Shown piece by piece: positions 35,009 through 44,932 of a stretch of DNA of 64,000 nucleotides (positions are counted from its first letter, which is position 1; every line of letters starts with the position of its first letter). Position numbers and translations under genes: made by a program. Source of the DNA: Pontibacter ruber (lineage in GTDB: Bacteria; Bacteroidota; Bacteroidia; Cytophagales; Hymenobacteraceae); NCBI RefSeq assembly GCF_023630205.1, contig NZ_JALPRR010000002.1, forward strand, positions 612,899 to 676,898. Reading direction: 5' to 3'. The notes below the pieces were generated by a model, which was not told the origin of the DNA, searched no databases, and saw nothing but the letters and a program-made list of their open reading frames with translations.

Positions 35009-35914
35009 CTACTGCACGAAATGTCGCTTCTTAAAGCGATCCGCTACCACAAGCTCTTTGGTACCGTGTGTCCAGGAGTAGAAGCCCTGGCCGGATTTAA
35101 CACCTTTGTGGCCGGCCTGTACCATGTTTACCAGCAGCGGGCACGGCGCATACTTCGGATTGCCAAACCCGTCATGCAGTACATTCAGGATCGAAAGGCA
35201 AACATCCAGACCGATAAAGTCTGCCAGTTGCAGCGGTCCCATCGGGTGAGCCATTCCCAGCTTCATGATCGTGTCGATCTCCTCAACACCTGCTACGCCT
35301 TCATATAAAGAGTAAATCGCCTCGTTGATCATCGGCATCAGGATGCGGTTTGCCACAAAGCCCGGGTAGTCGTTGCACTCGGTCGGTACTTTGCCCAGCT
35401 GCAGCGAAATATCCATGATCTGGCTGGTTACTTCATCCGAAGTAGAGTAGCCGCGGATGATCTCTACCAGCTTCATTACCGGTACCGGGTTCATAAAGTG
35501 CATGCCGATCACCTTATCCGGACGGTTGGTAACCGAAGCAATTTTGGTGATGGAGATAGAGGAGGTGTTGCTGGCAAGTATAGCCTCTGGTTTTGTAAAA
35601 GCCGAAAGGTCTTTAAAGATCTTCAGTTTCAGGTCCACGTTTTCTGTGGCAGCCTCAACTACCAGGTCCGCCTCACGCACGCCTTCTTCCATATTGGTAT
35701 AAGTATGGATGTTCTTAAGCGTATGCTCTTTCTGCTCTTCCGTCAGGTGGCCTTTTGCTATTATGCGGTCAAGATTTTTTGAGATAGTGCCTAGTGCTTT
35801 CTGAAGAGCTTCTTCTGAGATATCGACAAGAGCGACCGGAAACCCATTTTGTGCGAACACATGAGCGATGCCATTGCCCATGGTGCCGGAACCAATAACT
35901 GCTACTTTTTTCAT
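35009..35914 (-). CDS. 3-hydroxyacyl-CoA (3-hydroxybutyryl-CoA) dehydrogenase
   Basis: A 301-aa stand-alone dehydrogenase of the Hbd/PaaH type. The NAD-binding motif GSGTMG is at 8-13, the family signature around DKVIGMHFMNPVPVMKLVEII holds the catalytic His, and the C-terminal helical domain contains DYPGFVANRILMPMINEA and MAHPMGPLQLADFIGLD. It interconverts 3-hydroxyacyl-CoA and 3-oxoacyl-CoA in beta-oxidation or butanoate metabolism. No thiolase or hydratase gene is adjacent, so the pathway is not defined by context. Confidence 0.94.
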   Translation of the reverse strand: MKKVAVIGSGTMGNGIAHVFAQNGFPVALVDISEEALQKALGTISKNLDRIIAKGHLTEEQKEHTLKNIHTYTNMEEGVREADLVVEAATENVDLKLKIFKDLSAFTKPEAILASNTSSISITKIASVTNRPDKVIGMHFMNPVPVMKLVEIIRGYSTSDEVTSQIMDISLQLGKVPTECNDYPGFVANRILMPMINEAIYSLYEGVAGVEEIDTIMKLGMAHPMGPLQLADFIGLDVCLSILNVLHDGFGNPKYAPCPLLVNMVQAGHKGVKSGQGFYSWTHGTKELVVADRFKKRHFVQ

Positions 35915-36358
35915 AGATACAAAGCGTATGGTTTTGATAATGCTTTACAAAGCTAAGTTAATTTCTAATAATCTGTTCTATTATCCTGTTTCTCTTAGAA
36001 GACTTCAATTTTAAAATGAGGCATTCTATACAGGAGATTTCTTTGAGGCTGTTGATGCCTTGAAACGAAATGCAATATCAGGGTGAAATTATTTTATACT
36101 GTAAAGACAGAAGACAGTTGATTATCAGATGGGTTAGGAGGTGGGTTTTTGCTCTGAAATGTATCGGATTGTTAAAATATAGACAATCTCATACAAAAAA
36201 ATGCTTTTATATAAATCTTTTGAAATATAGCTGCGTAAAAGCTAAAACAAAAAAATACAACTGTAATCTGAAATAACAGTTGCTTGATCAAGTTTGTTTG
36301 TAGCACGTTATTCTGATTTAGAGTTGTATTAAGAACACATAACAAATACTAAAAAACT
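35915..36358. other. AT-rich intergenic region
   Basis: About 440 bases upstream of both the dehydrogenase gene and the first lmo0937-type gene. A 68-codon plus-strand frame (36070-36276) has basic, low-complexity composition and no recognisable family; it is not called. The region should hold divergent promoters. Confidence 0.5.
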
Positions 36359-36511
36359 ATGGGAAATTTATTGTATATAATAGCTGTAATCCTTGTTATT
36401 TTCTGGTTGATCGGGTTCCTCGGGTTCCCTGATGCAGTAGGTGGTATCATCCACGTATTGCTGGTACTGGCTGTGATCGCTGTTTTGCTGCGATTGATAC
36501 GAAGAGCCTAA
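36359..36511 (+). CDS. lmo0937-family small membrane protein, copy 1
   Basis: A 50-aa protein starting MGNLLYIIAVILVI, with two hydrophobic helices (about 3-21 and 29-46) separated by the turn GFPDAVGGI and a basic tail RLIRRA. This is the pattern of the lmo0937 family of tiny membrane proteins, whose function is unknown and which are often stress induced. A second, nearly identical gene follows 72 bases downstream. Confidence 0.85.
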   Translation: MGNLLYIIAVILVIFWLIGFLGFPDAVGGIIHVLLVLAVIAVLLRLIRRA

Positions 36512-36583
36512 CCTGCACGCCGGAAAATCGTTAATTATGTAGATACTGTTCAACTTATTCGAAAATATTAAAGACTAAAAACT

Positions 36584-36733
36584 ATGGGAAATTTATTGTA
36601 TATAATCGCGGTGGTTCTTGTAATCCTGTGGCTGATCGGTTTCCTCGGATTCCCTGACGCAGTAGGTGGTCTGATCCACATCCTGCTTGTTATTGCAGTA
36701 ATCATGGTGCTGTTGCGCCTGATACGTGGCTAA
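36584..36733 (+). CDS. lmo0937-family small membrane protein, copy 2
   Basis: A 49-aa paralogue of the preceding gene, identical over the first nine residues and the turn LGFPDAVGG, ending RLIRG. The bases just upstream of the start are also very similar (AAAAACTATGGGAAATTT), so the duplication included the translation start. It is followed at once by a terminator, making a two-gene unit. Confidence 0.87.
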   Translation: MGNLLYIIAVVLVILWLIGFLGFPDAVGGLIHILLVIAVIMVLLRLIRG

Positions 36734-36752
36734 CGACAGATAGAACTTGAAG

Positions 36753-36793
36753 ATAAAAGGGCTGCTATACAAGTATAGCAGCCCTTTTATTTT
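36753..36793. terminator. Terminator after the lmo0937 pair
   Basis: Long perfect inverted repeat ATAAAAGGGCTGCTATAC / GTATAGCAGCCCTTTTAT with a 3-base loop, followed by T-rich sequence on both strands. It lies between convergent genes. The stem top contains the AAGTATA heptamer. Confidence 0.92.
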
Positions 36794-36811
36794 AGGTATT
36801 GGCTTACAAAC

Positions 36812-37516
36812 TTACCGCCCGACAAAAGCAAAATTAAAGTTCACCCTGATGACGGGATTTGAATAAGGGTTTGGAAACTCATCATTGAAGTTATAAAGCA
36901 CCAGGATGTCTGATGAAACCTTATTGCTGAGGAACTGCCTGTAGCCCAGCCCAGCCATCGGTAAACTCATTACCTCCCGGTCTTTTTCATAATAGCCGTT
37001 GTAGTAGGAGGTCAGGTACTCAACACTCAGTACTTCATATTCTGCATGAACCAGGAAGTTTCTGTACACTTCCTGCTGGGCATATACTTTGCCGCCCACA
37101 TTCTGCAGGCTTATGCCTTCTCCACCCTGGTACTGATACGTTACGCCACCTCCTAACCAGAACTTTTCAGTGACCCTGTAGCCAACGAGCGGAGATAGGG
37201 AAACGGCGGTGTAAGTACCAAACTGTAATCCAAAACCACCACCCCAGTATAACCGATGCATAAGTGGCACCTTCTCCTTAAACTCATCTTCCTGCTTCTC
37301 AACTACCGGAGGCTGTTCCTGCACAGGAGGCATTTCAATAACCCGTGGAGGGGGCAAAGGTTGCTGTTGCTGTTGCCTTTGGGTAGGAGTGGGGCCGGTA
37401 GGCAAAGTCGGTTTCCGACGAACAGTATCCGGTTCAGTCTGAGCAAGCAATCTGGTGCTCGTACCAAGCACTAGCAGCACACTTAATGTTAAAACATATC
37501 GACAGAACGGTTTCAT
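36812..37516 (-). CDS. Outer-membrane beta-barrel-like protein with Pro/Gln-rich linker
   Basis: A 234-aa protein with a signal peptide (cleavage near LLAQ-TEP), then a Pro/Gln-rich segment (about 35-75, including runs of Q and PPP), and a C-terminal part from about residue 85 made of alternating hydrophobic/aromatic strands (LYWGGGFGLQFG, SPLVGYRVTEKFWLGGGVTYQY) that ends NFNFAFVGR. This resembles small porin-like barrels of Bacteroidota. The function is unknown. It is transcribed divergently from nothing close and stops beside the lmo0937 terminator. Confidence 0.72.
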   Translation of the reverse strand: MKPFCRYVLTLSVLLVLGTSTRLLAQTEPDTVRRKPTLPTGPTPTQRQQQQQPLPPPRVIEMPPVQEQPPVVEKQEDEFKEKVPLMHRLYWGGGFGLQFGTYTAVSLSPLVGYRVTEKFWLGGGVTYQYQGGEGISLQNVGGKVYAQQEVYRNFLVHAEYEVLSVEYLTSYYNGYYEKDREVMSLPMAGLGYRQFLSNKVSSDILVLYNFNDEFPNPYSNPVIRVNFNFAFVGR

Positions 37517-37530
37517 AGTCAGGCTGCAGT

Positions 37531-39489
<1,959 letters not shown>

Positions 39490-39963
39490 ATGGCATTTAC
39501 AAACGTTTCTTACCAGAAGGTATCCTTAAAGTATGGAATTTTCGTGGGGCTGGCCCACATCGTGTTCTTCCTGATCATGCGGATATTCGGACTTTTACAC
39601 ATCGTGGAGCTTTCTTTTTTCAGCTCTATTTTCCTCATCATCGGTATAGTAGTAGCGATCGCTAATTTTAAGCGGGCCAGAAACGGGGACATCAATTATT
39701 TTCAGGGACTGGCAATAGGCGTTACGGTAGGTGTGGTATCATCAACGTTGCTAGCATTGTTCCTGGTCTTCTACATCAGCCTGTTCGACGCGACGTACTT
39801 GTCTAACCTGCAGGCGAGCTCGCTCTTCCCACGTGGTTTGTCAATGATCGCCCTGTTTGCTCTCACCATTGTGTATGGCACCTGGCCTGGTTTTATCATC
39901 GCCTTTGTAGCCATGCAGTGGTATAAGCGCGCAGATCATACCATGCCGGAACGGATTCGGTAA
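39490..39963 (+). CDS. DUF4199-like membrane protein, copy 1
   Basis: A 157-aa integral membrane protein with four hydrophobic segments (about 15-33, 40-57, 75-100, 120-145) and a YFQGLAIGV motif after the second. The pattern matches DUF4199 proteins of Bacteroidota, of unknown function. ATG at 39490 is chosen; the frame extends three codons upstream to a TTG. A paralogue follows 38 bases downstream, so the two form an operon. Confidence 0.82.
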   Translation: MAFTNVSYQKVSLKYGIFVGLAHIVFFLIMRIFGLLHIVELSFFSSIFLIIGIVVAIANFKRARNGDINYFQGLAIGVTVGVVSSTLLALFLVFYISLFDATYLSNLQASSLFPRGLSMIALFALTIVYGTWPGFIIAFVAMQWYKRADHTMPERIR

Positions 39964-40001
39964 ACAAAGTAACTAAAAGCTAAAGCGTCGCCCTCTAAGC
40001 T

Positions 40002-40460
40002 ATGGAAAAGATCGGCATCAAGTATGGTCTCTTTACTGCGGCAGGCCTGATCGTTTATTTCCTGTTGATGAAGTTGGTCGGGCTCTCGCATATTGTTGAG
40101 TTGCGCTTTGTCAATGGCGTTATCATGGCCATTGGCATCAGCATAGCGATAAAAGCTTACAAAGACAGCGTGAAGGGAATGATCGGCTACTTTAAAGGGC
40201 TGGGCGTGGGGATTATCACATCTATCGTGGCGACGGTGTTGTTTGCGGCTTTTATGCTCGTATTCATCAAGGTGTTTGATGATTCGCTGCTGGAAGTACT
40301 CTCAGCAGACCGCTACTTTGGAGAACGGATGGATGTAACGCCCGGTATTGTGATTTTCACGGTGTTGATACTCGAAGGCGTGATCTCCGGGTTTATGATA
40401 TCTTTCATTGCCATGCAGTGGTTCAGGCGCCGCGAATACAAAGTTCCGGGCAGCCCGTGA
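40002..40460 (+). CDS. DUF4199-like membrane protein, copy 2
   Basis: A 152-aa paralogue of the preceding protein with the same four-helix layout and the corresponding YFKGLGVGI motif; both end with an AMQW(Y/F) segment and a basic tail. Tandem duplication with divergence is evident (KYGLFTAAGLIVYFLLMKLVG against KYGIFVGLAHIVFFLIMRIFG aligned block by block). The pair may form a heterodimer; inference only. Confidence 0.82.
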   Translation: MEKIGIKYGLFTAAGLIVYFLLMKLVGLSHIVELRFVNGVIMAIGISIAIKAYKDSVKGMIGYFKGLGVGIITSIVATVLFAAFMLVFIKVFDDSLLEVLSADRYFGERMDVTPGIVIFTVLILEGVISGFMISFIAMQWFRRREYKVPGSP

Positions 40461-40480
40461 GCTTACTGATGACACATACA

Positions 40481-40520
40481 ACAAAGGCCGGTTGCAGAGA
40501 AGCAGCCGGCCTTTGTTTTT
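40481..40520. terminator. Terminator after the DUF4199-like pair
   Basis: Inverted repeat AACAAAGGCCGG.. / ..CCGGCCTTTGTT with T-run on the plus strand, between convergent genes. Confidence 0.9.
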
Positions 40521-40542
40521 ATACTTAGGCTCCTGGTATAGT

Positions 40543-40773
40543 TCAGATCACCAGGCTGTCAGGGCGCTGAATGATCTGCACTACTATTTCATGAAGATCA
40601 CCTTCCTTGTCTTCCATTTTATAGATGACGATGGGATTGTCAATATCGTGCTTAGATGTGATATCAATTACTTTTCCGGCTCCTAACTTACTTTCCAGTT
40701 GCGGTGCGAGTTCTTTGAATGCCCGGGCAAAATCAACCTCCAGCGGGCTTGGGTTGTACTGTGTTGTTCTCAT
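40543..40773 (-). CDS. Small conserved hypothetical protein
   Basis: A 76-aa soluble protein starting MRTTQYNPSPLEVDF, with an amphipathic helix (EVDFARAFKELAPQLESKL) and three predicted strands (KVIDITSK, PIVIYKMED, LHEIVVQIIQR). I do not recognise a named family. The frame extends 14 codons upstream to a TTG, but the internal ATG gives a cleaner start. It lies just past the terminator of the DUF4199-like pair. Confidence 0.6.
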   Translation of the reverse strand: MRTTQYNPSPLEVDFARAFKELAPQLESKLGAGKVIDITSKHDIDNPIVIYKMEDKEGDLHEIVVQIIQRPDSLVI

Positions 40774-41095
40774 AGCTTCCTTGGTTTTCAGGGCTTTGGT
40801 CAGCGTTCCTGCCAAAAGGGCCTGTGCTTTTAAAAATACTATTGTGTGCCTCTTTCCCTTATACCTGCATTAACCCCAGTGGTTGCCTAACATTAAGTAT
40901 TGTAAGTATATGTAAACTATATTCTTTATAAAGTTTTATTATGTTTTGGAATAGAAACAAAGTTGCAAAAGAAGTCCTGCTGGCATATATCGGAAAAATA
41001 TAAAATATAATTGCTCTAATATCTAACCTGGAAATAAATATTACGTTCATAATAGGGGAGTTAAATAACAGGATAGTAGAGAAGAAAATACAAAA

Positions 41096-41497
41096 ATGAA
41101 GAAAGTTATACTTAGCATAGTTTCATGTCTGTTCGTGCTGGGGGTGCAGGCGCAAAGCTCTAAAGTGACAGACGATAAACTGGATAAGCTAGTATTGGCC
41201 AGCAATTTGACCGGTGCCGAAATGATATCGCTCGAGATGAAGCAGGAGCTGAACCTGACAGAAGAGCAATACAAACAAATAGAGTTGCTGAACAAACAAC
41301 GATATGAGAAACTGATGGAGGTTGAGGCTACCTATGCGCACAGCCCGTCCGAACGTACTCGCAAATTCCGGGATGTACATCTGCAGAACGACAAAGCCCT
41401 GACAGGTGTGCTGTCGGAGCAGCAACTAAAGCAGTACCTCGAACTGGAAGGCCGGCAGAATGTACGCTACATCAGCACCAACGACGAAGGTAAATAA
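41096..41497 (+). CDS. Secreted helical protein, Spy/CpxP-like length and layout
   Basis: A 133-aa protein with a signal peptide (cleavage near VQAQ-SS) and a mature part that is almost entirely charged helix, with MKQELNLTEEQYKQIELLNKQRYEKL and a second helix ending LSEQQLKQYLELE. The L-T-x-E-Q-Y pattern recalls periplasmic LTXXQ-type chaperones, but the pair of LTXXQ motifs is imperfect (LNLTEEQ, LTGVLSEQQ), so the role is inference. It ends at a strong terminator shared with the convergent lipoprotein gene. Confidence 0.75.
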   Translation: MKKVILSIVSCLFVLGVQAQSSKVTDDKLDKLVLASNLTGAEMISLEMKQELNLTEEQYKQIELLNKQRYEKLMEVEATYAHSPSERTRKFRDVHLQNDKALTGVLSEQQLKQYLELEGRQNVRYISTNDEGK

Positions 41498-41520
41498 GAC
41501 TTGTGATTGAGTGTTTAACT

Positions 41521-41547
41521 GGAAAGCCCGGCTTTGCGCCGGGCTTT
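41521..41547. terminator. Terminator between convergent small genes
   Basis: Stem AAAGCCCGGC/GCCGGGCTTT (41523-41546) followed by CTTATTTTTT on the plus strand; its downstream part touches the stop of the lipoprotein gene. Confidence 0.9.
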
Positions 41548-41548
41548 C

Positions 41549-41938
41549 TTATTTTTTGAGTATGTCCTTGTAGGTGATTTCGCTTACCTTATGCAAAGCA
41601 TTGAAACGTACCTCGGCACGGTTAGCCTCTGACAATTTGCCCTTTACCGTACATTGAGTACCCGGCTCCAGGTAATAGTAAAACACACGTTGTCCCCGCC
41701 TCATCAGCTGTTCACCATCGGGCTTTCCTAGTATGTCCTTTATGTCGTTTTCAGTTCTGCCGTACAGGCTGCGGCGAATATCCTCAAACTTTTCAACCAT
41801 TTGCTGGCGGTTGCCTTTGCAGGCGAACTTGTCGCTTTTCCAGGTATCACTGTCAAATCCTTCTATTCTGGCGGGCTCAGAGCAGGAAACGAGTAGTAAG
41901 ATCAGCAGTGCAGGAGAAACAAGGAATCGCTTTAGCAT
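41549..41938 (-). CDS. Small lipoprotein, SmpA/BamE-like
   Basis: A 129-aa protein with a lipoprotein signal (LILLLVSC, Cys19). The mature part has the helix RRSLYGRTENDIKDILGKPDGEQLMRRG and strands FYYYLEPGTQC and RAEVRFNALHKVSEITY, the helix-helix-strand layout of SmpA/OmlA (BamE) folds. A role in envelope assembly is only suggested. It has its own promoter at about 41940-41990. Confidence 0.7.
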   Translation of the reverse strand: MLKRFLVSPALLILLLVSCSEPARIEGFDSDTWKSDKFACKGNRQQMVEKFEDIRRSLYGRTENDIKDILGKPDGEQLMRRGQRVFYYYLEPGTQCTVKGKLSEANRAEVRFNALHKVSEITYKDILKK

Positions 41939-42203
41939 GGTTTGGTATAATTGATTTCAAAATTGCGAGATAAGCTGTAACCACACAAGCAGTAATGCCG
42001 AAATTATGTTTAAAAGTACAGGTTTAAATTTTTTCTGTGTTTTTACATACTAAAGGTGCGCACCACAATCGTTTTGCATTTAACAAGTGAAACTGCTACT
42101 TTAGATGGGCCCGTTCTGGTATTTTTACAACGCGACGGAACAATTTTAATGTCAATACCTGTTGTTTTTGCTGACTCCAAAAAAAGAAGCTGAAAAGAAA
42201 CTT

Positions 42204-43019
42204 ATGCTAAGAACAGTTTTATCTTCTCTCGCACTCTGCCTATTTTCATTTACCACGCCTGGTGCCGATAACGGACTGTACCAGATGCCTGCACCGGAAA
42301 CAGAAGAAAATGTAGCGGGTTTTACATCGGGCGTTTCGCTTACTTTTGCTGAAAAACAGCTCTTTTTTGAAAAGCATCTTGAAGATGTGTACGACGAAGC
42401 GGACCTGAAAAAAACAGGCTTATCCTTCGACGTGTTCCGTAAAGCCGTTATTGGTTTTCATAACTTCAAACAGAAGCAACTGGTATCCCCATCCAAATCA
42501 ATTATCACAGTTGTTGATTTCACCAAATCCAGCCGCGACAAACGCATGTGGATCATTGACCTGAAGTCGAAGAAGCTGTTGTTCAACAACCTGGTAGCGC
42601 ATGGCCGCAATACCGGCGAAGACAAGGCCCTGAACTTTTCAAACAAAGCCAACTCCAACATGAGCAGCATTGGTTTTTACCTGACCGGCAAAACCTATTT
42701 TGGCAAACACGGGCTTTCGTTAAAACTGGATGGAATGGATGAGAAGTATAACTCAAATGCGCGGGACCGTGCTATTGTTGTACACGGCGCAGATTATGCT
42801 ACTGAAAAATTTGTGAAGCAGTATGGCCGCCTGGGCAGAAGCCTCGGATGCCCGGCTGTACCTCGCGAGATCTCAAAAGAGGTGATTGAGCATATCAAAG
42901 ACAATACGGTTATGTACATCCATTCGGCAGATAAGAACTACAACTCATCTTACCTGAACCCAGCTACAGCAGTGGAGGTATTTGCACTAGAGGCGGTTGC
43001 CCAGGGGCAGACTGTTTGA
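42204..43019 (+). CDS. Murein L,D-transpeptidase catalytic-domain family protein
   Basis: A 271-aa secreted protein with a signal peptide (VLSSLALCLFSFTTPGA). The C-terminal two thirds match the L,D-transpeptidase-like catalytic-domain family (YkuD_2): LLFNNLVAHGRNTG, IVVHGADYA and the active-site region GRSLGCPAVP with the nucleophilic Cys and the preceding conserved His. It would cross-link or trim peptidoglycan stems in the periplasm. ATG at 42204 is chosen; the open frame starts 14 codons earlier at TTG without a convincing N-terminus. Ends with a terminator. Confidence 0.88.
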   Translation: MLRTVLSSLALCLFSFTTPGADNGLYQMPAPETEENVAGFTSGVSLTFAEKQLFFEKHLEDVYDEADLKKTGLSFDVFRKAVIGFHNFKQKQLVSPSKSIITVVDFTKSSRDKRMWIIDLKSKKLLFNNLVAHGRNTGEDKALNFSNKANSNMSSIGFYLTGKTYFGKHGLSLKLDGMDEKYNSNARDRAIVVHGADYATEKFVKQYGRLGRSLGCPAVPREISKEVIEHIKDNTVMYIHSADKNYNSSYLNPATAVEVFALEAVAQGQTV

Positions 43020-43056
43020 AGAGAAAGAAATAATGCAGCGGATGCTGCTAAAGTAT

Positions 43057-43097
43057 AAAAACCACTTTTAGAGCGAATCTAAAAGTGGTTTTCTTTT
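43057..43097. terminator. Terminator after the L,D-transpeptidase gene
   Basis: AAAACCACTTTTAGA / TCTAAAAGTGGTTTT stem (43057-43092) with a 6-base loop, followed by CTTTTTT. It separates two convergent genes. Confidence 0.9.
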
Positions 43098-43108
43098 TTA
43101 AAGGACGT

Positions 43109-43306
43109 TTACGCTTCGTCTTTCGTGGTCTTTACCAGGTTTATTCCGGAAAAGAAGAAGATCAGGCCAACTACAAAAGGCACTGCAGCTGTAAATTTAC
43201 CAACAGCCACGCCGTCTCCTCCCATCAGAAAAGCATATGCTCCCCAAATGATGCCAATAATACCTAAAATGGTAAGTATGGCACCGAATGTTCGTTTCAT
43301 ATTCAT
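43109..43306 (-). CDS. Small two-helix membrane protein
   Basis: A 65-aa protein with two hydrophobic helices (about 8-26 and 37-56) separated by MGGDGVAVGKF and a short charged C-terminus (KTTKDEA). Both the composition and the isolated position with its own terminator support a real gene. No named family is recognised. Confidence 0.7.
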   Translation of the reverse strand: MNMKRTFGAILTILGIIGIIWGAYAFLMGGDGVAVGKFTAAVPFVVGLIFFFSGINLVKTTKDEA

Positions 43307-43606
43307 AGTTCTATCATTTAAATGTTTGCTGCCTTGGCAGTAAGTATAACAGTTCTACGAAAATGGAATAAAATAGTATAGCTATACTTTGTTTAAACCA
43401 CTAGAGCATGCTTCAACTATCAAAGTATGGAACTGGAATTCGACTGATTTTGATGACCGCATCGACTTTGATTAAATTTTTGCACCGGTTTCTCAATTTT
43501 CCTATCCGTTTTATGTAAGTGGAAGTATATGCAGGTAATTGCCCGCTGTGGTTGAGACATAAAAATACAGCCCGGCAATGCTTTAGATCAACTATAACTG
43601 TATAGG
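43307..43606. other. Intergenic region with three AAGTATA copies
   Basis: 300 bases between divergent genes. It carries AAGTATA/TATACTT near 43344, 43380 and 43524 and otherwise no recognised feature. Promoters for both neighbours must be here. Confidence 0.5.
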
Positions 43607-44416
43607 ATGAGAGCTATTATAAAGTTTATCATTGCCTTGCTGGTAGCAGGTGTTTCGCTGATTTCTTATTGGTGTAACCGGCAGGAAAATGAATTTACCG
43701 GTGAGTCGCAGCACGTGGACATATCTGTAGAGCAGGAAATTGCACTGGGCTTACAGGCGGCACCCGAAATGGCATCGCAGTACGGTGGTTTGCACCCGGA
43801 CAAGCAGGCTGCCGCCGAAGTGAAAGCTATCGGTCAGCGGCTGGTGGCTAACACCAACGTCAGCGAGACTCCCTATAAGTTTGATTTTCACTTGCTGGCA
43901 GATGAGAACACCGTAAATGCCTTTGCACTGCCGGGTGGCCAGGTGTTCATCACGGCAGGTTTGCTGCGCAAGCTGAGCTCAAAGGGGCAGCTGGCAGGTG
44001 TGCTGGGGCATGAGATAGGACATGTGGTAGCGCGGCACTCGGCACAGCAACTGGCTAAAGCAAAGCTTACGCAAGGGTTAACCGGTGCAGCCGCCATTGC
44101 TACGTACGACCCGGACAACCCGGCCAGCCAGACGGGTGCCATTGCCGCTGCCATGATCGGTAAATTGGTGAACATGCGCTACGGCCGTGAAGATGAACTG
44201 GAGTCAGACAGGCTGGCGGTGCGCCTGACGGGGCAGGCAGGTTACGATCCGCGTGCCATGATAGAGGTGATGCGCGTACTGGAAGAAGCCAGCGGGGGTG
44301 CTCGTGGCCCTGAATTTGCCCAAACCCACCCGAACCCGGGCAACCGCATCGCAGAGATCGAGCAGGCCATCCGGCAGGAGTATCCGGAGGGACTTCCGAA
44401 AGGTTTAGTACAATAA
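43607..44416 (+). CDS. M48-family zinc metalloprotease
   Basis: A 269-aa envelope protease with one N-terminal hydrophobic segment. The zinc motif HEIGH is in LGHEIGHVVARHSAQQ and the third ligand is the Glu in ELESDRLAVRL. The substrate-cleft segment NAFALPGGQVFITAGLL is classical for M48C/BepA-like peptidases, which degrade misfolded envelope proteins. A second M48 lipoprotein is encoded at 50582-51406. The C-terminal TPR part of BepA is absent. Monocistronic. Confidence 0.9.
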   Translation: MRAIIKFIIALLVAGVSLISYWCNRQENEFTGESQHVDISVEQEIALGLQAAPEMASQYGGLHPDKQAAAEVKAIGQRLVANTNVSETPYKFDFHLLADENTVNAFALPGGQVFITAGLLRKLSSKGQLAGVLGHEIGHVVARHSAQQLAKAKLTQGLTGAAAIATYDPDNPASQTGAIAAAMIGKLVNMRYGREDELESDRLAVRLTGQAGYDPRAMIEVMRVLEEASGGARGPEFAQTHPNPGNRIAEIEQAIRQEYPEGLPKGLVQ

Positions 44417-44591
44417 TTTCAATTTTATCTTGCTGTAAAGCAACTTTAGTAAAAAGTCTCTGTATAAATCAATATAAAAATATACAGGGTATTTTGAATA
44501 ACCTTTATATTTTTCTGACACCGCACTGTGCTATGTTTCATCATGGCGTTTGATGTATACAGATTATTATAAACTGAAAACGAACTGAGTT

Positions 44592-44789
44592 ATGCCAACT
44601 AGCAAGAGCCAGGGTTCAAAAGGAGAAACTAGTAAGTCTACTACTTCCAAGTCTTCTTCAACCTCCGGCAAAACAGAAGCAAACAAATCCACTACATCAA
44701 AGAGCAGCAGCTCTACCAGTGGATCTTCTAAATCCTCCGGATCAGGATCCAAATCTTCCGGATCAGGATCAAAGTCATCTACTAAATAA
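44592..44789 (+). CDS. Ser/Lys/Gly/Thr-rich low-complexity small protein
   Basis: A 65-aa protein in which 29 residues are Ser and 11 are Lys, with Gly and Thr making up most of the rest and no aromatic or aliphatic residue after the first Met apart from one Ala. The last third contains two 21-bp in-frame direct repeats (44730-44750 and 44751-44771) encoding KSSGSGS. It must be disordered and basic. It lies between its own upstream gap and a strong terminator, which supports expression. Similar short Ser/Lys-rich proteins are annotated in Bacteroidota without known function. Confidence 0.65.
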   Translation: MPTSKSQGSKGETSKSTTSKSSSTSGKTEANKSTTSKSSSSTSGSSKSSGSGSKSSGSGSKSSTK

Positions 44790-44827
44790 TAAAGATCTGA
44801 CGAAAGCCGGTTATGCTTCCGGCCATG

Positions 44828-44865
44828 GAAAACTAACCTTTACAAAGAGGTTAGTTTTCTTTTTA
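44828..44865 (+). terminator. Terminator after the Ser/Lys-rich gene
   Basis: GAAAACTAACCTTT / AGAGGTTAGTTTTC stem (44828-44859) followed by TTTTTAT. A second small stem, GCCGG/CCGGC, lies just before it. Confidence 0.88.
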
Positions 44866-44932
44866 TATAGCTACCTAAACGGCTGTTTCACGTATCAGAG
44901 GCTTGTAGCACCCTGTAGTAAAGTATAACCCA

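Noticed and set aside
36070..36276. 68-codon plus-strand reading frame
   Set aside because: Lys/Tyr-rich composition expected of AT-rich noncoding DNA; no family and no supporting context.
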